Shown one piece after another: positions 6,788 through 14,413 of a stretch of 44,340 bases of DNA. This DNA is from an uncultured Lachnospiraceae bacterium. Lineage in GTDB: Bacteria; Bacillota; Clostridia; Lachnospirales; Lachnospiraceae. The notes below the pieces were generated by a model. That model did no database searches, was not told the origin of the DNA, and saw only the letters and a list, made by a program, of their open reading frames with translations. Made by a program: the position numbers and the translations under genes. The stretch is taken from assembly GCA_944376745.1 (NCBI GenBank), contig CALWDR010000173.1:1-44340 (forward strand), in the 5' to 3' direction. The first letter of the stretch is position 1. The number at the start of each line of letters is the position of its first letter.

Positions 6788-7167
6788 TGACGAGGATAGC
6801 AGCAGTAATAAATAAGGTGATAGCCGTGGATTTTGACGGCGTGCTGTGCGGCCCCGCACAGTTTCCGGAAATCGGGGCTCCAAACACGGAGCTGATTGAA
6901 AAACTGCTAAGTACGAGGGAACATGGCTGCAAGCTTATCCTGTGGACCTGTAGGCATGGGCATGATCTGGAACGTGCGGTGCAGTGGTGCAGTCGGCAGG
7001 GGCTGGAATTTGACGCGGTTAATGAAAATTTGCCGGAACTGGTTGAGCGATACGGCGAGAGTAGAAAGGTGGGCGCCGATATCTATATTGATGATAAGGC
7101 GGTATCTCCGGTCCCTTTTTCAGACATGCCGTTCTACCTTCTGCCACAGGTATGGCAGTCGAAGTAA
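6787..7167 (+). CDS. HAD-like phosphatase/hydrolase
   Basis: A 126-residue small HAD-superfamily protein. Motif I is DFDGVL (residues about 15-20, nucleophile and acid aspartates), motif II is the T of WTCRHG (about 57), and motif III/IV is IYIDDKA (about 101). It is shorter than most HAD enzymes and lacks a clear cap domain, like the phage hydrolases often annotated as polynucleotide 3'-phosphatase or nucleotidase. Its start overlaps the helicase stop by one base, and it sits in the replication block, so a role in nucleotide or DNA-end processing is plausible. The substrate cannot be deduced. Confidence 0.8.
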   Translation: MTRIAAVINKVIAVDFDGVLCGPAQFPEIGAPNTELIEKLLSTREHGCKLILWTCRHGHDLERAVQWCSRQGLEFDAVNENLPELVERYGESRKVGADIYIDDKAVSPVPFSDMPFYLLPQVWQSK

Positions 7168-7186
7168 TGGAAGGTGGTGATGGAAA

Positions 7187-7396
7187 ATGCTGAAAAAAAT
7201 TGTGCTATGTCCATGCTGTAATCGCCCGGAATACTGGAAAGCAATGCGGTGGAGAGGCGGCCAGCAGCGCTGCAGGGACTGCTACAAGGAGGACTATGAG
7301 AGGGAATTCGGGAAACCTTACGCATGGGACGACCTGGACGGGCCACGCCCGACTATGGAGGAATATAACAAACAAGAGGAAGGAGAAAAACCATGA
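7187..7396 (+). CDS. Small zinc-ribbon protein
   Basis: A 69-residue protein with two CxxC pairs (CPCCN near residue 8 and CRDCYK near residue 30) forming a probable zinc ribbon, followed by an acidic, tyrosine-containing C-terminus. GGTGG lies ahead of its ATG. The gene overlaps the next by four bases (ATGA), so the two are probably coupled. Such proteins are frequent in phage replication operons and may bind nucleic acid or protein partners. I do not recognise a specific family. Confidence 0.65.
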   Translation: MLKKIVLCPCCNRPEYWKAMRWRGGQQRCRDCYKEDYEREFGKPYAWDDLDGPRPTMEEYNKQEEGEKP

Positions 7397-7842
7397 TGTT
7401 ACTTGATATGGTACGGGAGTACAACGAGCTCTTGGCCCGCAAAGACGAGCTGGCGGATGCCACAAAAGAAAACAATAAGGCGATTGAGGACAAGAAGCAG
7501 GAGATCGCACAGCAGATGATTGACGACGACTGCCCGCGGATAAGTTGTGACGGTTACAGTTTCAGCCTTTCAGAAAAGACCTTGTACAACAAAAAATCCG
7601 AGGAGGTCCTAGCAGCTGAAGGTCTGAATTTTCTGGATGTGCTCCGGGAGCAAGGAATGGGGGATATCATCGTTGAGACGGTCAATTCTAAGACCCTGCA
7701 GTCTACTCTGAAAGCCTACGTAGACGAGCACGGAGCCCTGTCGGAGGAACTGGCGGAAGTGATCAACTGTCACGATACCTTTGAGATTACCCGCCGCAAA
7801 GAGACCAACAAAGCAATCAAAAAAGCGAAAGGAGATAAATAG
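7393..7842 (+). CDS. Conserved coiled-coil phage protein (replication block)
   Basis: A 149-residue protein. The N-terminal 45 residues form a long charged helix (residues about 8-42) typical of coiled coils, followed by a beta-containing core (ISCDGYSFSLSEKTLY) and a basic lysine-rich tail. The layout resembles Gam-like nuclease inhibitors and Gp157-type proteins that sit just before ssDNA-binding genes, but I see no decisive motif. It lies between the zinc ribbon and a helical acidic protein in an uninterrupted operon. A role in recombination or replication is inferred from context only. Confidence 0.6.
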   Translation: MMLLDMVREYNELLARKDELADATKENNKAIEDKKQEIAQQMIDDDCPRISCDGYSFSLSEKTLYNKKSEEVLAAEGLNFLDVLREQGMGDIIVETVNSKTLQSTLKAYVDEHGALSEELAEVINCHDTFEITRRKETNKAIKKAKGDK

Positions 7843-7843
7843 C

Positions 7844-8317
7844 ATGTACGAACAGATGGAATTTGATGTCACGCTGGACAGTGAACGGGAGCTGAAGGAA
7901 AATGTCAATCTTGCGGTATCCTTCGCTTGCCGGCAGCTTCAGAATTCTGAACCGGTCCCAGTGGCGAGCCGGTACGAGGGGTATGGCATTATGGCGGAAT
8001 CCTTTTCCGCGTTGCAGGTAGCCCTGAAAAAAGTGCAGGATGACATGAAATTATTCCTCAGAATACTTCCGGCGGATGACAGCCGGGCGGTGGAAGCGAG
8101 TAACAGCTTGTACAATTCGACTATTGAGGTGGCCTATGAGGCCATACGGATGGCGTCCCAAGCCAACCGGGTGATGACCGACATCTACAGGCATTGCGAT
8201 TCGGAAACCACTCCCCTGGAGGATTACCTGGACAGTCTGAACCGGGAGCAGGAGGAATTTGAAGAAGCCGAAGAGGCGGAAGAAAATGAGAAAACGGAGG
8301 AAGAACAAGATGGTTAA
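7844..8317 (+). CDS. Helical protein with acidic tail, unknown
   Basis: A 157-residue protein, mainly helical, with a very acidic C-terminal tail (about 25 residues rich in Glu). The start at 7844 is chosen because AAAGGAGA lies ahead; an upstream in-frame ATG would sit inside the previous gene. Acidic tails of this type are seen on phage DNA mimics and on proteins that bind SSB partners, but there is no specific match. Its 3' end overlaps the next gene by eight bases. Confidence 0.6.
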   Translation: MYEQMEFDVTLDSERELKENVNLAVSFACRQLQNSEPVPVASRYEGYGIMAESFSALQVALKKVQDDMKLFLRILPADDSRAVEASNSLYNSTIEVAYEAIRMASQANRVMTDIYRHCDSETTPLEDYLDSLNREQEEFEEAEEAEENEKTEEEQDG

Positions 8318-8591
8318 AGTAACCATAGAGAAGGATGGGAGGATTATTCATGAAAAGGAAGCGGAAGCGGTATTTGGCGGATTTATTGAACCTTCAACGG
8401 CTTTTCTTGTTGGAGAGATGGATTTAGTAGATTCATGTTTCGAAATAGCGTCATCCTCCGCTTTAGTGTTAAAAAATCTCATAAAAAATTATGAAGTTGA
8501 GGAATTACAGAGAACTGTTTTGATAGAAAGCTATATTGCAATGTTTAAAGAAATAGTAAACGGAGAAACGGAGGAAAGAGACAATGGTTAA
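8310..8591 (+). CDS. Hypothetical protein, tandem paralogue 1
   Basis: A 93-residue protein starting at 8310, with GGAGGA upstream. It begins with two beta strands around a DGR turn (MVKVTIEKDGRIIHEKEAEA), then AVFGGF, and continues as helices. The next gene encodes a related protein with the same opening (MVKIILEQDGKIIKEAEA) and AVFGG, so the pair arose by tandem duplication. Function unknown; a GEMDL versus GEVSL segment and a helical end are also shared. The gene overlaps the next by eight bases. Confidence 0.65.
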   Translation: MVKVTIEKDGRIIHEKEAEAVFGGFIEPSTAFLVGEMDLVDSCFEIASSSALVLKNLIKNYEVEELQRTVLIESYIAMFKEIVNGETEERDNG

Positions 8592-8928
8592 GATTATACT
8601 GGAACAGGATGGAAAGATCATCAAGGAAGCGGAAGCAAAAGCAGTATTCGGAGGGATTTTCAATTATATAAAGGATACGCATAATGATTGCGCCGCAACG
8701 ATGGCTTTTGCTGTTGGGGAAGTCAGTTTAAGAGATACCATATGTGGACTGGCTGTATCAGCGGCGAACATATTGAGTGAAATGATAGGTATCCACACAA
8801 AGAGTGAGATAGAGAAAGTCGTTCTCGAAGAATATTTTCATGATATTTTCCGGCGCGAGCTCCGCGGGAACGGGATCTCTGTATCAGGCGATAAACTCGT
8901 AAAAGCTGAGAAGATTAAGGAGGACTAA
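8584..8928 (+). CDS. Hypothetical protein, tandem paralogue 2
   Basis: A 114-residue protein paralogous to the preceding gene: the first 24 residues align position by position, including the DGK turn and AVFGG. This copy has an insertion of about ten residues after AVFGG and a longer basic C-terminus. GGAGG lies ahead of the start, and its end is five bases from the ssDNA-binding-like gene. The family is unknown to me. Keeping two diverged copies side by side suggests a hetero-oligomer or distinct targets. Confidence 0.65.
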   Translation: MVKIILEQDGKIIKEAEAKAVFGGIFNYIKDTHNDCAATMAFAVGEVSLRDTICGLAVSAANILSEMIGIHTKSEIEKVVLEEYFHDIFRRELRGNGISVSGDKLVKAEKIKED

Positions 8929-8932
8929 GAAC

Positions 8933-9775
8933 ATGGCAAAACAGGAATTAATGACAATGGAAAATTTTCATCTGGTAACCGGCTACGAAGGCATGGATGA
9001 TGATCTGAAAGAAGAACTCATGGACGCCATGGAGGACATGGATGAAGAGAAAGGAATCGTCTGCCGCCAGATCAAGGTACCCAGCGGCGGCGGGAAGGCC
9101 TTCGAGGTTGAAGGGGATGACCCGGACGATCCGGAGGTCATGAAAGAGATTGAAGCGGTGATCTTGTTCACCCACCGGATGAACAGTTACTGGGAGGGAG
9201 AATTTGGCTCCGAGGACAACAAACTCCCGGTGTGCAGCTCCTATGATGCCAAGAAAGGCATTGTCCTTGACACTGGGGAGATCCGGGACTGCGAGACTTG
9301 CTCGCTGAACCAGTATGGGGAGGATGGAACCGGGAAACCCTGCAAGAACATCCGCCGGGTGTACATGATGCTTTCCGGCAGGTCAGAATTATACCTTTTA
9401 AGCGTGCCGCCCACATCTATCAAGGATGTCAATAAGCAGCTTGCGCGGATCATGGGCAGCAACAAGGTTCCTTATACCCGGATGGTGGTCAAGTTTTCTT
9501 TGGAAAAGGCCAAAAACAAGGGTGGCATTGAATACAGCAAAGTGGTGGTAAATAAGTGCGGCATGCTCCCGGAAGCCTATTTTCAGACAACCGCCGCCCT
9601 CCGGAAAGAATTGAAGGAGAAGTACATGGAGGTTGCGATCACAGCTGACGATTACAATACTGCAGAGAAACCTACCGAGGACAGTTTTGTGGAAGTCAAT
9701 ACTGCAGAGAAGCCCACCGAGGACGGTTTTGTGGAGGTGCCGGAAAACGCCGAAGACGAATTGCCGTTTGCTTAA
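8933..9775 (+). CDS. Putative phage ssDNA-binding protein
   Basis: A 280-residue protein. Residues about 40-200 resemble a family of phage proteins found next to primases, marked by a cysteine segment (CETCSLNQYG with a later CKN, likely zinc) and a PPTS-containing strand. The C-terminus is acidic and ends in DELPFA, close to the DDDIPF tip by which SSB proteins recruit partners. I therefore infer ssDNA binding, though no OB-fold motif can be proven by eye. A 14-residue unit rich in Glu and Val is repeated in tandem at about 242-269. The gene precedes the primase-helicase. Confidence 0.6.
   Translation: MAKQELMTMENFHLVTGYEGMDDDLKEELMDAMEDMDEEKGIVCRQIKVPSGGGKAFEVEGDDPDDPEVMKEIEAVILFTHRMNSYWEGEFGSEDNKLPVCSSYDAKKGIVLDTGEIRDCETCSLNQYGEDGTGKPCKNIRRVYMMLSGRSELYLLSVPPTSIKDVNKQLARIMGSNKVPYTRMVVKFSLEKAKNKGGIEYSKVVVNKCGMLPEAYFQTTAALRKELKEKYMEVAITADDYNTAEKPTEDSFVEVNTAEKPTEDGFVEVPENAEDELPFA
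9656..9739 (+). repeat. Two tandem 42-bp units in ssDNA-binding-like gene
   Basis: Units 9656-9697 and 9698-9739 differ at only a few bases and encode NTAEKPTEDSFVEV then NTAEKPTEDGFVEV. They lengthen the flexible acidic tail just ahead of the SSB-like tip. Confidence 0.85.
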
Positions 9776-9791
9776 ACGAAAATGCATAAAG

Positions 9792-9812
9792 GGGGAGGGG
9801 ATATCCCTCCCC
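9792..9812 (+). other. G/C hairpin between SSB-like gene and primase
   Basis: GGGGAGGG pairs with CCCTCCCC around a five-base centre (with one further G-T pair). There is no T-tract after it, so it is more likely a pause, attenuator or mRNA-stability hairpin than a full terminator. The primase start follows 30 bases later. Confidence 0.5.
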
Positions 9813-9841
9813 AGGACTGCACGATAGGAGGTTAGGCGAAC

Positions 9842-12547
9842 ATGAACACAGCGGCAGAAGTCGATCTGGACCGGCTGGTGGATTACCGGCGGGAATATAG
9901 CAGCGTCATAAAAAAAGCAAAGATCACAGGAGACCAGCTGACCGGACTCTGCCCCTTCCATGATGACCGGAATAACAGCTTTTCCGCAAACCTCACAACG
10001 GGACAGTGGCATTGCTTTGCGGAGGATCGCGGGGGTAATTTTCTGCAGTTTTACGCGGACCTGCATGGGATAGATACCAAGGAGGCCTATAAGCTCATCC
10101 TGGACCAATATGGTATCAGCACAGAGCAGCAGGATAAGGAGCAGCAGCAGAAAAAGAGCTACAGCTTGGCGGAATATGCCCTGGAAAAGAGACTCCCGGA
10201 AGACTGGCTGGCGAAGGAATGCCATCTTGCAACCGTAAAAGAACGGAACACCGGCGTATCCTTCCTTAAGATCCCTTACCTGGATGAGGAGGGGCGGGAG
10301 GTGACCTTCCGGAAGCGGTATGCCAAGAAGGATTTCCGCTGGAAGTATGGTTCATCTGGAAAAATCATCCTGTATGGGGAATGGAGGCTCCCACGGATCC
10401 GGGAGGTGGGTTATGCAGTCATTGTGGAGGGGGAGAGCGATTCGCAATCCTTGTGGCTCATGGGTATCGCCGCCCTGGGGGTGGCCGGTGCGTCTATGTT
10501 TAAGCCCCACCAGGCAGCATTGCTCCAGGATCTGAAGCTATATATCCATCAGGAGCCGGACGGAGGCGGAGAAACGTTTTTTAGAAAGATCGTCTCCGGC
10601 CTGCGGGAGGGCGGCTTTATTGGCGAGGTATACCGATGGAGCTGCAGTAAGGTAAAAGGGTGCAAGGACCCCTCGGACGTCTACATAAAGCTCGGGAAGG
10701 ATGAGGCAGCGGTCAAGATAATGCAGCTTATCAAGGGCGCGGAAAAGGTTGACCTGGATGAGCCGGAGGAGATCCCTGAAGCGGTCAAGGGTGCCCCGGT
10801 GAACCTCCGGCAGCCGGAAGGATGGATATATTCGGATAAGGGTATCAGCCACATTGATGAAAAGCGCTATACCCCGACAATGGTATGCCGGACGCCCATC
10901 ATACTGACCCAGCGACTTAAGAGCCTGGAAACCGGCGAGGAGAAAATCGAAATTGCCTTTAAGAGAGATGGAACATGGCACAAAGCCATCTATCCGCGCT
11001 CTACCATTTTCACGGCCAGGGGGATCACGGTCCTGGCTGACTTGGGATGTACCATCACCAGCGAGAATGCCAAACAGGTGGTGCGGTTCCTGTCTGCCTT
11101 GGAGGCTGAGAATATCGACATCATAACACGGGCGGAATCGGCTGCCACCTTTGGATGGAAGCCGGGGAAGCGGTTCATTCCGGGCCGGGAGCAGGGCATT
11201 GTCCTGGATATCGACCCGAGCCAGAGCAGCATGGCCCTTGCTTACTCCCAGGCCGGGGAAATGGAGAAATGGGTGGAAAACATGCGCCCCCACCGGGAGA
11301 GGGACAAATTTCGGTTCATCTTTGCGGCCAGCTTCGCGGCACCTCTTCTCCGGATTATCCGGCAGCGGAATTTTATTGTATATAACTGGGGAGGTTCAAA
11401 AGGCGGAAAAACAGCGGCTCTTAAGGCGGCGCTGTCAGCCTGGGGAGATCCGGACAGGCTCATGGTCAACTTTAACGCCACCCAGGTAGGTCTGGAGCGG
11501 ACGGCAAGCTTTTTCTGCGACCTGCCGTTGGGGATTGATGAGCGCCAGCTCGCCGGGAAAAACCAGGACCGCACGGACAGCATGGTGTACATGATCGGAG
11601 CCGGAACCGGGAGACTCCGGGGCGGAAAAACTGGAGGTATACAGACCCTGTACCAGTGGCGCACGATTGCCATTGGCACAGGCGAGGAGCCGTTATCCAC
11701 GGAAACCACAAAAACAGGGGTGAGCACAAGAATCATAGAAATATATGGAGGTCCTTTTGACGATGAGCGGCAGGCGTCCCTCATGCACCAGCAGGCAGCA
11801 ACAGACTTCGGATGGGCCGGCCCGCAGTTTATTGACCGGATCATCGGTATTGAGGAACAACAGATCTGCGAAAGATACGAAGAAATGCTGAAGTATATTT
11901 CCGATGTTGCAAACGGAAAGAGCAGCAGTCATGTGGCTGGAATAGCTGCGGTGGCGTTGGCCGACGCTATGATTGATACCTGGTTCTTTTCAGACTCACC
12001 TCAACAAAATGACAAGCTGGAAATCTATGATTCCTCCTGGGAGCGGGCCAAGCAGATGGCAGTGGCTATCTTACAGGAGCAGCTTAACACAGATACTGGA
12101 GACGTGAATGAGAACGCCGTCCAATTTGTGGTTGACTGGGTACTGGGGAACCGGAACTACTTTGGCGAAAAAGCAATCGGGACTTGTTTAGGCACGTTTG
12201 GGCAATACGGCAATGTAGTCTACATATTTCCGTCAGCACTGAATCAGGCGCTCACCCGGGAAGGTTACAGTCCACGAAAAACCCTGAAATATATGGCTGA
12301 TAAGGGACTAATAACATCACGAGATCGAACAGATCATAAAGGGAAAACTTACCAGATACTGAAAAAATTTGATGGACGGAATACAAGGTTTATAGAATTT
12401 TATATCGGAAAGCTGGCTGAAAAGGAAGATGAGCTGGATTATGATGACGAAGACGATGCGGCGACAAAGGAACCGAAATATAAGCAAGAGAGTTTTATGA
12501 ATAATCAATTTATGTCCGTTCCAGAGGATATGGAACTCCCGTTTTAG
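9842..12547 (+). CDS. Primase-helicase (CHC2, TOPRIM, DUF927)
   Basis: A 901-residue replication protein. Residues 37-58 hold a primase-type zinc site (CPFH then WHC, with the fourth ligand replaced), about 195-200 a TOPRIM-like VIVEGESD, and about 420-640 a DUF927 superfamily helicase. The Walker A motif is GSKGGKTAA near residue 520, and GIDERQ about 560 is the likely Walker B region. The C-terminal 150 residues include a winged-helix-like segment and an acidic tail ending in MELPF, like an SSB tip. This is the usual prophage replicative primase-helicase of Clostridia. The start is supported by AGGAGG. It immediately precedes the putative origin. Confidence 0.88.
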   Translation: MNTAAEVDLDRLVDYRREYSSVIKKAKITGDQLTGLCPFHDDRNNSFSANLTTGQWHCFAEDRGGNFLQFYADLHGIDTKEAYKLILDQYGISTEQQDKEQQQKKSYSLAEYALEKRLPEDWLAKECHLATVKERNTGVSFLKIPYLDEEGREVTFRKRYAKKDFRWKYGSSGKIILYGEWRLPRIREVGYAVIVEGESDSQSLWLMGIAALGVAGASMFKPHQAALLQDLKLYIHQEPDGGGETFFRKIVSGLREGGFIGEVYRWSCSKVKGCKDPSDVYIKLGKDEAAVKIMQLIKGAEKVDLDEPEEIPEAVKGAPVNLRQPEGWIYSDKGISHIDEKRYTPTMVCRTPIILTQRLKSLETGEEKIEIAFKRDGTWHKAIYPRSTIFTARGITVLADLGCTITSENAKQVVRFLSALEAENIDIITRAESAATFGWKPGKRFIPGREQGIVLDIDPSQSSMALAYSQAGEMEKWVENMRPHRERDKFRFIFAASFAAPLLRIIRQRNFIVYNWGGSKGGKTAALKAALSAWGDPDRLMVNFNATQVGLERTASFFCDLPLGIDERQLAGKNQDRTDSMVYMIGAGTGRLRGGKTGGIQTLYQWRTIAIGTGEEPLSTETTKTGVSTRIIEIYGGPFDDERQASLMHQQAATDFGWAGPQFIDRIIGIEEQQICERYEEMLKYISDVANGKSSSHVAGIAAVALADAMIDTWFFSDSPQQNDKLEIYDSSWERAKQMAVAILQEQLNTDTGDVNENAVQFVVDWVLGNRNYFGEKAIGTCLGTFGQYGNVVYIFPSALNQALTREGYSPRKTLKYMADKGLITSRDRTDHKGKTYQILKKFDGRNTRFIEFYIGKLAEKEDELDYDDEDDAATKEPKYKQESFMNNQFMSVPEDMELPF

Positions 12548-12569
12548 ATATAGTTAGCACGGCGATAGA

Positions 12570-12587
12570 GTAACACCAATAACACCT
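12570..12587 (+). repeat. 18-bp iteron, copy 1
   Basis: GTAACACCAATAACACCT, identical to 12657-12674. Each copy contains two overlapping octamer-type units, TAACACC, nine bases apart. Confidence 0.8.
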
Positions 12588-12656
12588 AAAAAGATAAAGG
12601 TGTTACCTTTGGTGTTACCACAAAAAGCCAGTAACAATGCGGGCTTGAGAGCTATG

Positions 12657-12674
12657 GTAACACCAATAACACCT
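12657..12674 (+). repeat. 18-bp iteron, copy 2
   Basis: The same 18 bases as 12570-12587, 87 bases downstream on the same strand. Opposite-strand units GGTGTTAC at 12599 and 12611 lie between the two copies. Confidence 0.8.
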
Positions 12675-12705
12675 TTTTTACAGATATACACTATATATAG
12701 CTGTT

Positions 12706-12746
12706 TTTTACATACGATACATGAAAACCATGCATCGTATGTAAAA
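12706..12746. other. 41-bp hairpin inside the putative origin
   Basis: A 13-bp arm TTTTACATACGAT (12706-12718) pairs with ATCGTATGTAAAA (12734-12746). One mismatch follows, then four more pairs (CATG with CATG) around an AAAAC loop. It lies between the two iteron clusters and could be a cruciform, a primer-synthesis hairpin or, less likely given its AT-rich stem, a terminator. Confidence 0.65.
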
Positions 12747-12832
12747 TATTTAATTATTTTGATGTATATTTTGGAAAAAGGTGTTACCGGGGAAAATAGC
12801 TCCGCAAGCCGCCATAAAATAAAGGATTTTGA

Positions 12833-12865
12833 GGTAACACCTAAGAAAATCAAAAAGGTGTTACC
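12833..12865 (+). promoter_or_regulatory. Perfect stem of iteron units ahead of 12880 gene
   Basis: GGTAACACCT (12833-12842) pairs fully with AGGTGTTACC (12856-12865) over a 13-base loop. It ends ten bases before the ribosome site of the next gene, so binding there could couple origin activity with expression of that gene. Confidence 0.6.
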
Positions 12866-12879
12866 TTCGGAGGAATCAT

Positions 12880-13443
12880 ATGGCAAATAAATGGATTGAA
12901 CTCACCGAAAAGGCCGAAAGACTGCGGAAAAACAGGGAGAGCATCCCCCTTGAAACGCTCCGTACAAAATATAGAAAATCCTTTGCTAAACTAAATTCTG
13001 AAATCCAGCAGCTTTTACAGGAGTTTTTGCATAGCCTGCTCTTTGGCGGATTGAGGTTCGACAGGGAAGAAAAAGCGCAATTTTTGTCCTGTTTTCAAAA
13101 AATGGAGCGCATTATGAAGGAGGAACGGAGCGCCGGAACCTTCCAGGAGATCTCCCGGGCCATGTACCAGGAATACAACCCGGAGAAGGCCTTGGGTGTT
13201 GCGGCGGCGAAAATCTATCCGCGGGTCATCCTGGAAGCCTATGCGCCATACTGGCTTGCACACTGTGTCCGGAGAGAGGATGGTATCTGGAATGACCTCA
13301 TCAATATGCACTGGGATGAACCGACAAGGCTGTGGGTGTCAGATAAAGGGGAGGCCTGCATAATGTTCCCGCCGGAAGAGAGGGAGATCAGAAAGGAGAT
13401 GATGGAATATGGCAATCAAAAAAATAGTGTCAGCAAAAAGTAA
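12880..13443 (+). CDS. Conserved hypothetical protein, replication block
   Basis: A 187-residue protein starting behind CGGAGGA. The N-terminal half is charged and helical (an ERLRKNRESIP segment), and the C-terminal half contains aromatic residues (YAPYWLAHCV, DEPTRLWVSD). No family was recognised. It directly follows the putative origin and might be an origin- or helicase-associated factor, but that is only positional inference. Its end overlaps the following zinc-ribbon gene by 35 bases. Confidence 0.6.
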   Translation: MANKWIELTEKAERLRKNRESIPLETLRTKYRKSFAKLNSEIQQLLQEFLHSLLFGGLRFDREEKAQFLSCFQKMERIMKEERSAGTFQEISRAMYQEYNPEKALGVAAAKIYPRVILEAYAPYWLAHCVRREDGIWNDLINMHWDEPTRLWVSDKGEACIMFPPEEREIRKEMMEYGNQKNSVSKK

Positions 13444-13612
13444 GGACGCGCACCGCTGCATCCGGTGCAAGAAAGGGAGGCTTGGCCGCCTCCATGACGG
13501 CGGAGCAGCCAAGTGCCCGGTATGCGGGTGTGTCCACCTTATCAGGATGACGGATAACGGCAACATAGTTTTAACGGACATGGATTACCAAAAATACTTT
13601 GAAGGGAGATGA
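13409..13612 (+). CDS. Small zinc-ribbon protein
   Basis: A 67-residue basic protein with CIRC and CPVCGC, a four-cysteine zinc ribbon at residues about 17-42, flanked by strands. GGAG precedes the start. It is the last gene of the left operon, followed by a strong hairpin that separates it from the minus-strand hicBA genes. Ribbons of this kind in phages often bind nucleic acid; no specific function is evident. Confidence 0.65.
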   Translation: MAIKKIVSAKSKDAHRCIRCKKGRLGRLHDGGAAKCPVCGCVHLIRMTDNGNIVLTDMDYQKYFEGR

Positions 13613-13635
13613 GAGCCATGGCAAGAAAAGCATAA

Positions 13636-13669
13636 CCCGCCGCCAGCTGGAAATACGACTGGCGGCGGG
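13636..13669. terminator. Bidirectional terminator-like hairpin
   Basis: CCCGCCGCCAG (13636-13646) pairs perfectly with CTGGCGGCGGG (13659-13669) over a 12-base loop. It lies between two convergent transcription units (the left operon and hicAB). There is no T-run on the plus strand; the minus strand continues with a T-rich stretch, so it should work best for hicAB. Confidence 0.7.
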
Positions 13670-13682
13670 CATGAAAGGAGAA

Positions 13683-14069
13683 TCACGAAAGAACAGTTAA
13701 AAGGGCATCCTGGAGCACTTTGGAGCAGTTGATCCCGCGCTCATCCGCAAGGGTGGCCATCCATGATGGCAGGGATACATTTTTTCTGACAGCTTTGGTA
13801 TCTGTCAAACTCCGGTATTTAATGGTATCTGCCCGGATAATGGTGAGGGTGTCAGCAGGGCCGTGTGGGATACTTCCCTGCGGCGTAGGAGCTGCCGGCT
13901 GGATGCCTTCGTCTTCCAGGCCAACGAGGCACAGGTTTAGAGCATCAGTGATCAGGTCGATTGCTTCGGCCAGGGTCTTCCCGGTGGTGATGCACCCATC
14001 AATATCCGGAACCTTAGCGTAAAAAGTTCCGTTATCCTCAGTGATCACTGCTGTATAAGTGTAAAGCAT
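13683..14069 (-). CDS. hicB: HicB-family antitoxin
   Basis: A 128-residue antitoxin. The N-terminal 55 residues have the HicB partial RNase H-like fold (YTAVITEDNGTFYAKVPDIDGC, then TLAEAIDLITDAL), and the C-terminal 45 residues resemble a DNA-binding arm (ADERGINCSKVLQDAL). The start at 14069 follows AAAAGGAGG. It neutralises the HicA toxin encoded just upstream and should repress the shared promoter. The toxin-first order is the usual one for this pair. It lies in an operon opposite to its neighbours. Confidence 0.85.
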   Translation of the reverse strand: MLYTYTAVITEDNGTFYAKVPDIDGCITTGKTLAEAIDLITDALNLCLVGLEDEGIQPAAPTPQGSIPHGPADTLTIIRADTIKYRSLTDTKAVRKNVSLPSWMATLADERGINCSKVLQDALLTVLS

Positions 14070-14106
14070 GTTACAACCTCCTTTTGGTAATGTGCGGACC
14101 AGGGCC

Positions 14107-14310
14107 TCAGCCCCGGTCACGGTCTTTTTGGTTTTTTATGCCAGCTTCTTTGAAAATGTATTTCATGTCATTCTCATTGAAGTCGTGACGCTTGACTGGG
14201 ATTGTTTTCCCGGTCTCCGGGTTGTAGTACAAGTCGTGGTTTGCACCGTGGCGCTTGAACTGATAACCGTTTGCTTCGAGTGTTTTGACTGTAATCTTTC
14301 GTGGACTCAT
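14107..14310 (-). CDS. hicA: HicA-family mRNA interferase toxin
   Basis: A 67-residue toxin of the HicA/YcfA family. The double-stranded-RNA-binding-like fold shows TLEANGYQFKRHGANHDLYY, with the catalytic histidine in GANHDLY, then GKTIPVKRHDFNE. The family cleaves mRNA and tmRNA until neutralised by HicB. GGAG precedes its start, 22 bases inside a promoter region. It probably stabilises the prophage or excludes other phages. Confidence 0.88.
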   Translation of the reverse strand: MSPRKITVKTLEANGYQFKRHGANHDLYYNPETGKTIPVKRHDFNENDMKYIFKEAGIKNQKDRDRG

Positions 14311-14332
14311 TGTTTGCTCCTTTCTTGATTAT

Positions 14333-14361
14333 ATTATACACAACTTTGTGTATAATGTCAA
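14333..14361 (-). promoter_or_regulatory. hicAB promoter with overlapping operator
   Basis: On the minus strand TTGACA (plus 14356-14361) and TATAAT (plus 14333-14338) stand 17 bases apart, a perfect promoter. A 24-bp palindrome, ATTATACACAA (14333-14343) and TTGTGTATAAT (14346-14356) with a 2-bp centre, fills the spacer and -10 box, as expected for HicB self-repression. Two further TACACAA units at 14370 and 14380 are ten bases apart and may be extra half-sites. Confidence 0.85.
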
Positions 14362-14413
14362 GAGGAAATACACAAAAATACACAATAATTTTTAACGCAA
14401 AGGAGAGAAGAAA

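Larger units (their letters stand above)
12570..12865. other. Putative phage replication origin (iterons and hairpins)
   Basis: This AT-rich 330-bp gap between the primase-helicase and 12880 holds no convincing gene. It carries about nine copies of GTAACACC or its complement GGTGTTAC (some lacking the first G). An 18-bp direct repeat GTAACACCAATAACACCT occurs at 12570 and 12657. A 41-bp hairpin lies at 12706-12746 and a second perfect stem at 12833-12865. Clustered repeats next to a replicative helicase gene in an AT-rich stretch are the classical build of a phage origin. Direct binding by a replication protein is inferred. Confidence 0.6.

Noticed and set aside
12570-12865. CRISPR array
   Set aside because: Repeats are 8-18 bases, irregularly spaced and in both orientations, without uniform spacers.
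12554-12890. Open frames on both strands across the repeat-rich gap (12600-12890 plus; 12554-12886 minus)
   Set aside because: No ribosome sites, low-complexity protein composition, and they simply read through the iterons and hairpins.
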